9,858 nt of DNA from JBIKVP01 sp044356745 (GTDB lineage: Bacteria; Pseudomonadota; Alphaproteobacteria; Rhizobiales; Beijerinckiaceae), in the NCBI GenBank assembly GCA_044356745.1, contig JBIKVP010000076.1, positions 1 through 9,858 of the forward strand. Reading direction: 5' to 3'. Of the stretch, positions 1 to 6,475 are shown in pieces (positions within the stretch are counted from its first letter, which is position 1; every line of letters begins with the position of its first letter). The position numbers were made by a program, and so were the translations under genes. A model generated the notes under the pieces. That model was not told the origin of the DNA and did no database searches. It saw nothing but the letters and a program-made list of their open reading frames with translations.

Positions 1-118
1 CTTCGTGAAGGCCATCCTTGGCTTCCTGAATACCACTTTTCCGCAAAAAGCACGATTATGGGTTGACCGCCTATCCGATAACTTCAAAATACTTCAGGCA
101 CCAACTCTTCAAATGTGA
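1..118 (+). CDS. IS630-family transposase, C-terminal fragment (5' end outside window)
   Basis: The reading frame is open from position 2 to a TGA at 116-118 and gives about 38 residues, beginning FVKAILGFLNTTFP and containing RLSDNFKILQ. A segment of the form F..(I/L)..F(F/L)......F........(T/S)DNF(R/K) followed closely by a stop is the usual C-terminus of IS630-type DDE transposases, where the last helix ends just before or inside the terminal repeat. Here the stop codon lies inside the inverted repeat at 101-126, which supports the assignment independently. The catalytic DDE residues lie upstream of the window, so activity cannot be judged. It probably belongs to the same IS type as the transposase start at 9801, in the same orientation. 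Confidence 0.75.
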   Translation, partial: FVKAILGFLNTTFPQKARLWVDRLSDNFKILQAPTLQM

Positions 119-124
119 GGGGTA
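1..124 (+). mobile_element. IS630-family insertion sequence, right end
   Basis: This segment holds the transposase C-terminus and the right terminal repeat. The IS ends in GGGG at 119-122, followed by TA at 123-124. IS630-family elements insert at and duplicate TA, and the TATA here (123-126) fits that. The other end of the same IS type, as its inverted complement, lies at 9735-9858. Confidence 0.75.
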
Positions 125-126
125 TA
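101..126. repeat. Terminal inverted repeat of IS630-type element (right end)
   Basis: The reverse complement of 101-126 starts TATACCCCTC and ends GAAGAGTTGG. Compared with 9735-9760 it is identical at 21 of 26 positions; the five mismatches are consecutive, at positions 11-15. Two conserved 10-11 base blocks around a variable core are typical of paired IS terminal repeats. Confidence 0.8.
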
Positions 127-135
127 TATTTCTAT

Positions 136-191
136 TTAGATTGCTTCGCTTTCAGTTCGTAATGACGGTTAGAAACGATGTAGCAATCCAA
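136..191. repeat. Dispersed palindromic repeat of the GTCATTGCGA...GAAGCAATC type
   Basis: The outer arms GATTGCT (139-145) and AGCAATC (182-188) are perfect inverted complements, with two more pairs (TT/AA) beyond one mismatch. Read on the minus strand the interior contains CCGTCATTACGAACTG and then GCGAAGCAATC, close to the widespread intergenic repeat GTCATTGCGAGCGAAGCGAAGCAATCC that I remember from many Proteobacteria. It begins about 12 bases outside the IS end, so the IS sits beside or inside a repeat-rich spacer. The assignment rests on remembered consensus, not on a search. Confidence 0.5.
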
Positions 192-225
192 CTTTCTAAA
201 AATCTCTATGTGTTTTAAACGGCAA

Positions 226-251
226 TTTACGTGGGCAATATATCACGTAAA
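226..251 (-). terminator. Hairpin downstream of the TPR gene, possible weak terminator
   Basis: TTTACGTG (226-233) and CACGTAAA (244-251) are perfect 8-base inverted complements around a 10-base loop, 17 bases beyond the stop of the minus-strand TPR lipoprotein gene. On the minus strand the hairpin is followed by TTGCCGTTTTAAAAC-like sequence without a clean U-run, so an intrinsic terminator is only one reading. A binding site or mRNA 3'-end stabilising structure is equally possible. Confidence 0.35.
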
Positions 252-268
252 CTTATGTGTTAAGAGCC

Positions 269-1168
269 CTAAAGTGCTCCATCCGCGTTGTCTTGTATAG
301 GGGGAGAGGATGTTGAAACTGTTTCGGGTTTTGCAGCTACGCTACGCTTTTTGGGTTCTTTACGATCAGCTTTTCCATCGACTTGGCGAATAGCCCCCCA
401 ACTGTTGGGCTGCGCCACCATTGCGCGTAAATTGCGGATATTTGCTTCTGCATCTTGAGGGCGTAAATCACGACGGATGAGATTTTCAGCTTCACTCATT
501 TTACCCTGAAGCCCTAGTACGAGCGCAAGGTTCTGGCGCACACGTTGATCTGCTTTTGGATTTTGTGCAGCTTTACGCAATGTTTTTTCAGCCTCTGAAA
601 GCTGTTTCGTGAGCGCGTAGGATAACCCAAGATTGGAAAGCACAGAAGGCTCATCAGGCACGATTTTCAAAGCGGTTTCATAAAACGTGCGGGCAATATC
701 ATGCTCACCTAATTGATCCGCAACTGAGCCTTGCGCTGAGAGAATACGCCAATCCGGACGATCAGGGGAATGCGCACGGGCAAGCACTGCCTGCGCTTGT
801 TTATAGCGCCCTACATCCATGAGTGAGCGCCCAAAAGCACCGAGAATTTCGCTGTCTTTGGGATTGCGCATGGCTGCATTTTCCAGCACTGCCATCGCTT
901 GCGCATTTTGCTCACGGGCACGTAGCGCGCGTGCATAAGCGAGCGCAGCATTGCGATCAGTGGGATTAGCTTCGTAACGCTTGCCGAGCGCTTCCATTTG
1001 ATCAACCGATAAATCAGCGCCAGATGTTGCGCCTTGAGCACCAATAGACCCTGTAATATCTCCACCACCACGATTTTTACAGGCCGTAACAGTGAACGCG
1101 AGAAGACCAATCACCGCAAAGCGTGACACACTGCCCAAAAGCGATGGTGAAGAAGGCGAACGACGCAT
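269..1168 (-). CDS. Tetratricopeptide-repeat lipoprotein, TadD-like
   Basis: A 299-residue predicted outer-membrane or periplasmic lipoprotein. The N-terminus is basic (MRRS), then hydrophobic (about 17-27), then a lipobox V-T-A-C with the acylated cysteine at C30. Next comes a flexible Gly/Ser segment containing DITGSIGAQG, a style common in rhizobial lipoproteins. Residues about 57-240 are helical TPR-type repeats (for example AAALAYARALRAREQNAQA, then SNLGLSYALTKQLSEAEKTL and QNLALVLGLQGKMSEAENL). The C-terminal tail (265-299) is charged and Pro/Ser-rich. TadD proteins are TPR lipoproteins that help assemble the Flp/Tad pilus secretin, and this single protein is TadD-like, but no other tad gene is visible, so the pilus role is inferred. 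I chose the ATG at 1168-1166 over the adjacent in-frame TTG because GGAG at 1177-1180 sits 8 nt upstream of it. The gene is transcribed away from the GT39 gene and shares its promoter region. Confidence 0.85.
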   Translation of the reverse strand: MRRSPSSPSLLGSVSRFAVIGLLAFTVTACKNRGGGDITGSIGAQGATSGADLSVDQMEALGKRYEANPTDRNAALAYARALRAREQNAQAMAVLENAAMRNPKDSEILGAFGRSLMDVGRYKQAQAVLARAHSPDRPDWRILSAQGSVADQLGEHDIARTFYETALKIVPDEPSVLSNLGLSYALTKQLSEAEKTLRKAAQNPKADQRVRQNLALVLGLQGKMSEAENLIRRDLRPQDAEANIRNLRAMVAQPNSWGAIRQVDGKADRKEPKKRSVAAKPETVSTSSPPIQDNADGAL

Positions 1169-1251
1169 CAAGAGATCTCCTGCAAAGCATCAAAACATGG
1201 GACGACTCACACTGTGGCAAATCGCTTAGCTTTATTGATGCTTTATTAACC

Positions 1252-1266
1252 TTAAGCGTTGGTTAA
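1252..1266. promoter_or_regulatory. CtrA-type box TTAA-N7-TTAA in divergent promoter region
   Basis: TTAA (1252-1255), seven bases (GCGTTGG), TTAA (1263-1266) is an exact match to the alphaproteobacterial CtrA consensus half-site pair. It also overlaps an inverted repeat TTAACC (1246-1251) / GGTTAA (1261-1266). It lies in the 168 bp between the divergent TPR lipoprotein and GT39 starts, about 83 bp from the former and 70 bp from the latter, so it could control either. CtrA is known to regulate pilus and cell-cycle genes in this class. Binding here is inferred from the match alone. Confidence 0.5.
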
Positions 1267-1336
1267 AAACGGTGGATGGAGCGGTTGTTTTCAGAGCGAG
1301 GGTGCGTTAGCAAGATTGATCACGTGAGCCATATCA

Positions 1337-3010
1337 ATGTTTACTGCTAACTCCTCTTTAAATGTGTTCTGGACAACGATCACGGCGACACATTATCGCG
1401 CCTGTGCGTTTTTGATGCTGATTGCATTTGCGTGCCTTTTGCCCGGTTTTACAACGCTTCAACCCATGGATCGCGATGAGTCACGTTTTGCCCAAGCCTC
1501 CAAACAAATGGTTGAGAGTGGTGATTATGTTGATATTCGCTTTCAGGATGAAGCGCGTCACAAAAAACCTGTTGGCATCTACTGGGTGCAAAGTAGTGTC
1601 GTGCACATTGCGGAATATTTGGGAATGCCTCAAGCACGCTCAACGATCTGGCTCTACCGTATTCCGTCACTCATAGGCGCTTTAGGGGCAGTGCTTGCCA
1701 CGTATTGGGCTTCACTTGCAGTTTTGACACGCAGTGGTGCTTTGCTCAGTGCACTCATGCTTGCGACCTCTGTTTTATTGAGTGTTGAAGCGCGTTTAGC
1801 CAAAACGGATGCGCTGCTGCTTTTGTGCATCACACTGACAATGGGGACATTGCTTCGCGCATATATACGCCGTGATCACCCCTTATCATGGCTTGAATTA
1901 TCGGCCTTTTGGGGCGGTATGGCAGCGGGAATCTTGATCAAAGGGCCGATTGTGGTCATGGTTGCAGGGCTTGCGGCACTCACTCTCTCCTTGTGGGAGC
2001 GCTCAGGGCGCTGGTTGAAGGCACTTAAGCCATTTTTTGGTATCATCGTGACCCTGATACTGGTCTCGCCGTGGTTCATTGCGATTGCACTGAAAAGCAG
2101 CGGCCAGTTTTTTGCTGAATCGGTGGGCAAAGATATGCTTGCGAAAGTGGGGAGCGGCCAAGAAAAACATGGCGCACCTACGGGCTTTTATCTCATCACT
2201 TTTTTTGCAACATTTTGGCCATCATCTATCATTATAGCGATGATTGCGCCGCGTTTATGGGCGCTGCGCCATGAACCGCTCATCAAATTTGGTCTTGCTT
2301 GGATTGTACCATGCTGGTTAATTTTCGAAATTGTACCAACAAAATTACCGCATTACATTTTGCCTCTTTTTCCAGTTATTGCGCTTGTCACAGTGCGCAC
2401 CTTGCAAGAACCGGCGGCTTCGTTTTATCGCTGGGGCACGAAGACGCTTAGCGCGTTTATATGGGTGATCCCGCTGATTGCTTTCAGCGCTTTGAGCGTT
2501 TTTGTGTGGCATACAGAACAACGTCTGCTTTTATCGTCTCTCCCCTTTATCGGATTGGCACTCATTTTAGCTTTTATCAGTTGGCGAATGATTATAAGTA
2601 AAAGACCCCGTGACGCTTTGCCAATCGCCTGTTTAGCGGCCATTCCTTTCAGCATGGGCGTATTTACAGGCTTGCCTACGGTTTCAGCCTTTCGTCTCTC
2701 GCCACATCTTGCGCAAGCGGTGAGTGATGTGGGATGCGCTTCACCGCGTGTTGTAACGGCTGGTTATCGCGAACCTAGCCTTGTTTTTCTGGTTGGAACC
2801 GATCTTGCCATGCGTGATGTTACGAATGCTGCGGCATTTCTTGAAGGAGATGGTTGCCGTATCGCTTTCATTACCAATCGTGAACATGATGCCTTTCAGC
2901 AAGCGCTTCAGGGACAATCCTTAAAGCCCGAGTTATACCGCACCATCACAGGTTTTAACAAGAATGGCGGGCAAGAGCTTGACATTAAAGTGTATGTTAA
3001 AAGGGATTAA
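1337..3010 (+). CDS. GT39-family (ArnT/PMT-like) lipid-linked-sugar glycosyltransferase
   Basis: A 557-residue polytopic inner-membrane protein, about the length of ArnT (550). ArnT-type GT-C enzymes transfer a sugar from a polyprenyl-phosphate donor to lipid A or core on the periplasmic face. After a first membrane segment (about 22-40) comes the first periplasmic loop with the family signature MDRDESRFAQAS (44-55), whose D45 / D47-E48 acidic residues are the expected catalytic or metal-binding site. KKPVGIYW (76-83), EARLAKTDA (151-159), IKGP (201-204) and TKLPHYILPLFP (335-346) follow, all characteristic of this branch. Hydrophobic segments continue to about residue 450, then a smaller soluble C-terminal portion. 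The ATG at 1337 gives a natural N-terminus, though only a weak GAG (1325-1327) precedes it. The GT2 gene starts 123 bp downstream, so it is probably functionally linked but not translationally coupled. The sugar cannot be read from sequence; aminoarabinose, galacturonic acid and mannose are all possible. Confidence 0.85.
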   Translation: MFTANSSLNVFWTTITATHYRACAFLMLIAFACLLPGFTTLQPMDRDESRFAQASKQMVESGDYVDIRFQDEARHKKPVGIYWVQSSVVHIAEYLGMPQARSTIWLYRIPSLIGALGAVLATYWASLAVLTRSGALLSALMLATSVLLSVEARLAKTDALLLLCITLTMGTLLRAYIRRDHPLSWLELSAFWGGMAAGILIKGPIVVMVAGLAALTLSLWERSGRWLKALKPFFGIIVTLILVSPWFIAIALKSSGQFFAESVGKDMLAKVGSGQEKHGAPTGFYLITFFATFWPSSIIIAMIAPRLWALRHEPLIKFGLAWIVPCWLIFEIVPTKLPHYILPLFPVIALVTVRTLQEPAASFYRWGTKTLSAFIWVIPLIAFSALSVFVWHTEQRLLLSSLPFIGLALILAFISWRMIISKRPRDALPIACLAAIPFSMGVFTGLPTVSAFRLSPHLAQAVSDVGCASPRVVTAGYREPSLVFLVGTDLAMRDVTNAAAFLEGDGCRIAFITNREHDAFQQALQGQSLKPELYRTITGFNKNGGQELDIKVYVKRD

Positions 3011-3133
3011 AAGCAGAATATAAAAATGGACAATGTGGCACATGGAATAAAAAAGTAAAAACCTATTATTTACAACGCACTACGTCCTTTTTTTTAAGTT
3101 TTTCTACGCAATTATTTACGAAAAGGTTTTCAT

Positions 3134-3877
3134 ATGATTGAAACGATCTCAATGCCCTCTGTTCATGTTTCAGTAGTGATCCCTGTGCGCAATGAAGCGG
3201 GAAATGTTGCTCCTTTGGTAGAAGAGATTGCAAGCGCTTGCCAAAGTTTTGAGAGCTTTGAGGTGATTTATGTCAATGATGGATCGGGGGATGAGACGGG
3301 CGCTGCGATTGATCGTTTGCGCAATACCCGCCCTTGGCTACGCCATATTCGCCATGAGACAAGTTGCGGGCAAAGTGCTGCCGTGCGCACGGGTGTGAGG
3401 GCTGCAAAAGGACAAATCATTGTCACGCTTGATGGCGATGGGCAAAACAACCCTGCCTTTATACCTCACATCGTTGCAGCTCTTGAACAAGGAGGCGCAA
3501 AAACAGGCTTGGCGCAAGGTCAACGTCAAGGACGCCAAGATACACGTTTTAAAAAATTTCAGTCGCGGATTGCCAATCGTGTTCGTGGCTATTTACTCAA
3601 CGATGGCACGCGCGATTCAGGGTGCGGCCTTAAATGCTTTTACCGTGATATTTACCTTGCCCTGCCCTATTTTGATGCGCTGCATCGGTTTATGCCAGCG
3701 CTGATCCGCCGTGAAGGCTACGAGATTGTGTTCGTAGATGTTGTGGATCGCCCCCGTCATTCTGGTATATCAAATTACGGCTTTTTTGATCGCCTTTGGG
3801 TTGGATTGCTGGACCTGCTCGGTGTATGGTGGCTTATACGCCGCCGCAAACATGCGCCTGTTGTCACTGAGGTATGA
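3134..3877 (+). CDS. GT2 polyprenyl-phosphate glycosyltransferase (DPM1/ArnC-like)
   Basis: A 247-residue GT-A fold enzyme expected to load a nucleotide-sugar onto undecaprenyl or similar polyprenyl phosphate at the cytoplasmic face, making the donor used by GT-C transferases such as the upstream GT39 protein. Visible motifs in order: VVIPVRNE (14-21), YVNDGSGDET (46-55), the metal-binding LDGDGQN (99-105), and the acceptor-side block RDSGCGLKCFYRD (160-172) with RPRHSGISNYGFFDR (206-220), typical of the DPM1-like branch. The C-terminus has a hydrophobic stretch (about 217-235, ending VWWLIRRRK) but not the two long membrane helices of ArnC or GtrB, so it may need a membrane partner; the LAB_N protein that follows 4 nt later is an obvious candidate. 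The start ATG at 3134 has AAGG at 3123-3126 seven bases upstream. The logic resembles the rhizobial RgtE (dodecaprenyl-phosphate GalA synthase) system, but orthology is not shown. Confidence 0.85.
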   Translation: MIETISMPSVHVSVVIPVRNEAGNVAPLVEEIASACQSFESFEVIYVNDGSGDETGAAIDRLRNTRPWLRHIRHETSCGQSAAVRTGVRAAKGQIIVTLDGDGQNNPAFIPHIVAALEQGGAKTGLAQGQRQGRQDTRFKKFQSRIANRVRGYLLNDGTRDSGCGLKCFYRDIYLALPYFDALHRFMPALIRREGYEIVFVDVVDRPRHSGISNYGFFDRLWVGLLDLLGVWWLIRRRKHAPVVTEV

Positions 3878-3881
3878 GCCT

Positions 3882-4205
3882 ATGCTTGCAGAGTTATTCA
3901 ACAATATTGGCGGTTATTTTCATCAAGTTTTTTACCTCAACATTGATGTGATTGTGATGGTGGGGTTGCTTGGGCAAGCCCTTTTTACGGCGCGGTTTAT
4001 CGTGCAATGGCTTGCGAGTGAACGAGCGGGCAAGAGTGTTATTCCCGTCTCATTCTGGTTTTTATCGATTGGCGGTGGCGGAATTTTATTCGCATACGCG
4101 CTTTATCGGCGTGATCCTGTGTTTATTCTTGGTCAGGGACTTGGCATTTTTATCTACGCGCGTAACCTGATGCTCATAGCCAAAGAGCGGGCTCAACGCG
4201 AATGA
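3882..4205 (+). CDS. LAB_N domain small membrane protein (lipid A biosynthesis N-terminal domain)
   Basis: A 107-residue protein consisting almost wholly of the LAB_N domain, the module first named from the N-terminus of some lipid-A-disaccharide synthases but often free-standing. It has three hydrophobic segments (about 19-40, 54-72, 79-98) and the signature GQALFTARFIVQWLASERAG, then SVIPVSFWFLSIGGGG and FILGQGLGIFIYARNL. The open frame runs further upstream to 3738 but overlaps the GT2 gene. ATG 3882 is chosen because GAGG (3869-3872) sits 9 nt upstream and the product then starts just before the domain. The 4-nt gap to the GT2 stop means translational coupling is likely. Its biochemical role is not well established; the recurrent pairing with DPM1-like GT2 genes suggests it anchors or assists a lipid-linked sugar step. 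Confidence 0.85.
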   Translation: MLAELFNNIGGYFHQVFYLNIDVIVMVGLLGQALFTARFIVQWLASERAGKSVIPVSFWFLSIGGGGILFAYALYRRDPVFILGQGLGIFIYARNLMLIAKERAQRE

Positions 4206-4226
4206 TAACAAACAGGAGAATGCGCA

Positions 4227-4844
4227 ATGCTCACGCAGATACAACCCTTAGGGCTTCCCGATTGGTATGATGATGCCGCAGGATCATTGGAGCAAGCATG
4301 GGGGTTGCTGACACGGGGCGTGAATGATCGTCATAGCGGGTTTCATACGCCTACTGTCACAAACGTGGGTGCAAACGGCTTTCCTCATGCGCGCGTGATG
4401 GTGCTTCGTGAGGCACATGCGCAAAACCGAATTTTACGTTTTCATACCGATGTGCGGTCAGAAAAAATTGCAGATATGAAGCTCAACCCGCGTGTGAGTG
4501 TCACGGGGTATGACGCACGCGCTAAAGTTCAGATTCGGATAGAGGGGCGTGTGCATGTGCATTTCAAAGATGACATCGCACAAGACGCATGGCGTGCATC
4601 AAAAGCGATGAGCCAGATGTGCTATGGGGTTAGTCCTGGATCAGGCTCACTCATTGAAGAGGCGGGCGGTTATACCATGCCGACGACCGCTCAAGAAGCG
4701 GCGATGGGTGAAGCGCACTTTTGTGCGCTGCGCATTCATGTGAGTACCTTAGAGTGGCTTTATCTCGCACGACAAGGACACAGGCGATTGCGCTGTGTTT
4801 ATGATGATAAGGGTCATGTTCAGGCCGATTGGCTCGTGCCATAG
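4227..4844 (+). CDS. PNPOx-fold flavin-binding protein (divergent pyridoxamine-phosphate-oxidase family)
   Basis: A 205-residue cytoplasmic protein with the split-barrel FMN-binding fold. Blocks line up with PdxH: HARVMVLRE (54-62; PdxH R.VLLK), LRFHTDVRSEKIADMKLNPRVSV (from residue 70; PdxH YTN..SRKA..I..NPR..L) and QIRIEGRV (102-109). The C-terminus ends DWLVP, where PdxH ends in RL.P. It differs from true PdxH at the substrate end: PdxH carries R-L-H-D-R, with Arg and His contacting pyridoxal phosphate, while this protein has HRRLRCVYD (185-193), so the His is an Arg and the trailing D-R is lost. The PdxH WVSKQSS block is replaced by MCYGVSPGSGS (131-141). FMN binding is likely; oxidation of PNP or PMP is uncertain. 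The start is well supported: AGGAG (4214-4218) with 8 nt spacing, 21 nt after the LAB_N stop, so it may be co-transcribed with that gene. Confidence 0.75.
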   Translation: MLTQIQPLGLPDWYDDAAGSLEQAWGLLTRGVNDRHSGFHTPTVTNVGANGFPHARVMVLREAHAQNRILRFHTDVRSEKIADMKLNPRVSVTGYDARAKVQIRIEGRVHVHFKDDIAQDAWRASKAMSQMCYGVSPGSGSLIEEAGGYTMPTTAQEAAMGEAHFCALRIHVSTLEWLYLARQGHRRLRCVYDDKGHVQADWLVP

Positions 4845-4853
4845 ACACCTGTA

Positions 4854-4904
4854 AGAGCATGATCCAAAAAAGTGTGTAGCGGTTTTTAGAAAAAATCATG
4901 CGAT
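4854..4904. repeat. Rhizobiales-type palindromic intergenic repeat (GCATGATCC...ATCATGC)
   Basis: GCATGAT (4857-4863) and ATCATGC (4895-4901) are perfect inverted complements. Inside them CCAAAAA (4864-4870) can pair with TTTTTAG (4883-4889) with one mismatch, giving a stepped stem around GTGTGTAGCGG. This matches, with A/T drift in the inner arms, a palindrome I recognise from many rhizobial and Bradyrhizobium-like genomes (GCATGATCCGAAAAGTG then GCGGTTTTCGGA then ATCATGC). It lies between the PNPOx-like gene and pccB and could fold in the mRNA. It is one of the strongest clues to taxonomic placement. Confidence 0.75.
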
Positions 4905-4942
4905 AAAGTAAAACGACGACACACTGATTCTACGAGAATTTC

Positions 4943-6475
4943 ATGAAACATATTATTGAGCAACTTGATGATCGTCGTGCGCAAGCGCGTTTGGGCGGTG
5001 GGCAAAAACGCATTGATGCACAGCATGCACGCGGCAAACTCACCGCGCATGAGCGCCTTGACCTGCTGCTTGATCATGGCTCGTTCGAAGAATTTGATCT
5101 GTTTGTGCAACATGGCTGTACGGATTTTGGTATGCAGCAAAACCAAATTCCCGGGGATGGTGTTGTCACAGGATGGGGCACGATCAATGGACGCAAAGTA
5201 TTTGTTTTTTCAAAAGATTTTACTGTTTTTGGCGGATCACTTTCCGAAGCACATGCTCGTAAAATTATGAAGGTGCAGGACATGGCGCTTGCTACCCGTG
5301 CTCCCCTTATTGGCCTGTTTGATGCAGGCGGTGCGCGCATTCAAGAAGGTGTCAATTCCCTTGCTGGCTATGGCGAAGTATTTCGGCGCAGCGTACTCGC
5401 GTCTGGTGTTGTACCGCAAATTTCTCTCATCATGGGACCTTGTGCAGGAGGGGATGTGTATTGCCCTGCCATGACAGATTTCATTTTTATGGTGCGTGAT
5501 AGCAGTTACATGTTTGTGACGGGCCCTGATGTCGTGAAAACTGTGACCAATGAAAATGTTACGTCTGAAGATTTGGGCGGTGCAAAAGTTCATACCAGTA
5601 AATCATCGGTCGCTGATGGTGCATTTGACAATGATGTGGAGATGCTGCTTCAGGTGCGGCGTTTAATGGATTTTCTACCTGCTAATAACACAGACGGTGT
5701 GCCTTCGTGGCCAACGGATGATATCTCCTCACGCGTTGACCTTGCGCTTGATACGCTTGTTCCAGATAATCCAAACAAGCCCTATGATATGAAGGAATTG
5801 ATCCTCAAAGTTGTTGATGAAAATGATTTTTTTGAAATTCAGGAGAATTTTGCGAAAAATATCATCACGGGCTTTGCACGCATTGAAGGGCGAACAATCG
5901 GAATTGTTGCTAATCAGCCTATGGTTCTGGCAGGAGTGCTTGATTCAGATGCATCACGCAAAGCCGCCCGTTTTGTACGCTTTTGCGATAGTTTCAATAT
6001 TCCCATCATCACATTTGTTGATGTCCCAGGATTTTTGCCGGGAACAGCACAAGAATATGGCGGCTTGATTAAACACGGTGCAAAGCTGCTCTTTGCTTAC
6101 ACACAAGCAACTGTGCCTCTCGTCAGTGTGATCACGCGTAAAGGCTTTGGTGGCGCTTATGTTGTGATGTCATCCAAACACATTGGCGGTGACCTCAACT
6201 ATGCGTGGCCAACTGCGCAAATTGCTGTGATGGGCGCAAAAGGAGCTGTTGAAATTATTTTTCGTCATGACATTGGGGATGTCGCTAAAATTGCTGAACG
6301 TGTGAGCGAATATGAAGATCGCTTCATGTCACCTTTTGTGGCGGCAGAACGCGGTTATATTGATGAGGTGATTGCACCCCATTCAACCCGCCAACGCATT
6401 GCGCGGGCACTTGCAATGTTGCGCCATAAACAGGTTGAGCGTCCATGGCGCAAACACGATAACATTCCACTTTAA
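4943..6475 (+). CDS. pccB: Acyl-CoA carboxylase beta (carboxyltransferase) subunit, propionyl-CoA carboxylase type
   Basis: A 510-residue cytoplasmic enzyme subunit, the usual PccB length, that moves carboxyl groups from carboxybiotin to an acyl-CoA; in PCC this makes methylmalonyl-CoA from propionyl-CoA. The N-terminal crotonase-like half contains GKLTAHERLDLLLD (31-44), FSKDFTVFGGSLSEAHA (89-105), FDAGGARIQEG (126-136) and the first oxyanion-hole block GPCAGGD (165-171). The C-terminal half contains FVDVPGFLPGTAQEYGG (358-374) and the second oxyanion-hole block KGFGGAYVVMSSKH (400-413). Two positions are odd. D171 replaces the usual Ala after the first Gly pair (with C174 where Ser is usual), and V407 replaces the Asp that in PccB proteins lines the acyl pocket (D422 in Streptomyces coelicolor PccB). 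The ATG at 4943 has GAGA at 4934-4937. No biotin-carboxylase alpha subunit is present in the window. Its stop codon overlaps that of the convergent acidic repeat protein gene. Confidence 0.85.
   Translation: MKHIIEQLDDRRAQARLGGGQKRIDAQHARGKLTAHERLDLLLDHGSFEEFDLFVQHGCTDFGMQQNQIPGDGVVTGWGTINGRKVFVFSKDFTVFGGSLSEAHARKIMKVQDMALATRAPLIGLFDAGGARIQEGVNSLAGYGEVFRRSVLASGVVPQISLIMGPCAGGDVYCPAMTDFIFMVRDSSYMFVTGPDVVKTVTNENVTSEDLGGAKVHTSKSSVADGAFDNDVEMLLQVRRLMDFLPANNTDGVPSWPTDDISSRVDLALDTLVPDNPNKPYDMKELILKVVDENDFFEIQENFAKNIITGFARIEGRTIGIVANQPMVLAGVLDSDASRKAARFVRFCDSFNIPIITFVDVPGFLPGTAQEYGGLIKHGAKLLFAYTQATVPLVSVITRKGFGGAYVVMSSKHIGGDLNYAWPTAQIAVMGAKGAVEIIFRHDIGDVAKIAERVSEYEDRFMSPFVAAERGYIDEVIAPHSTRQRIARALAMLRHKQVERPWRKHDNIPL

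Noticed and set aside
3033..3043. ATGTG-G-CACAT palindrome after the GT39 gene, considered as an operator or terminator
   Set aside because: Arms are only five bases with a single central base, too tight for an RNA hairpin, and no second copy or known operator match is visible. A T8 run at about 3090 has no adequate stem before it. I see no other feature in the 123-base gap except the GT2 ribosome binding site.
3738..3881. Longer start for the LAB_N protein overlapping the GT2 gene
   Set aside because: The extension is a shadow of the GT2 coding sequence in another frame. ATG 3882 has a good ribosome binding site and starts just before the domain.
5237..5593. A 118-codon minus-strand open frame inside pccB
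   Set aside because: It lies wholly within a well-conserved gene, its product is rich in His/Arg/Cys as expected of an antisense shadow, and it has no recognisable motif.
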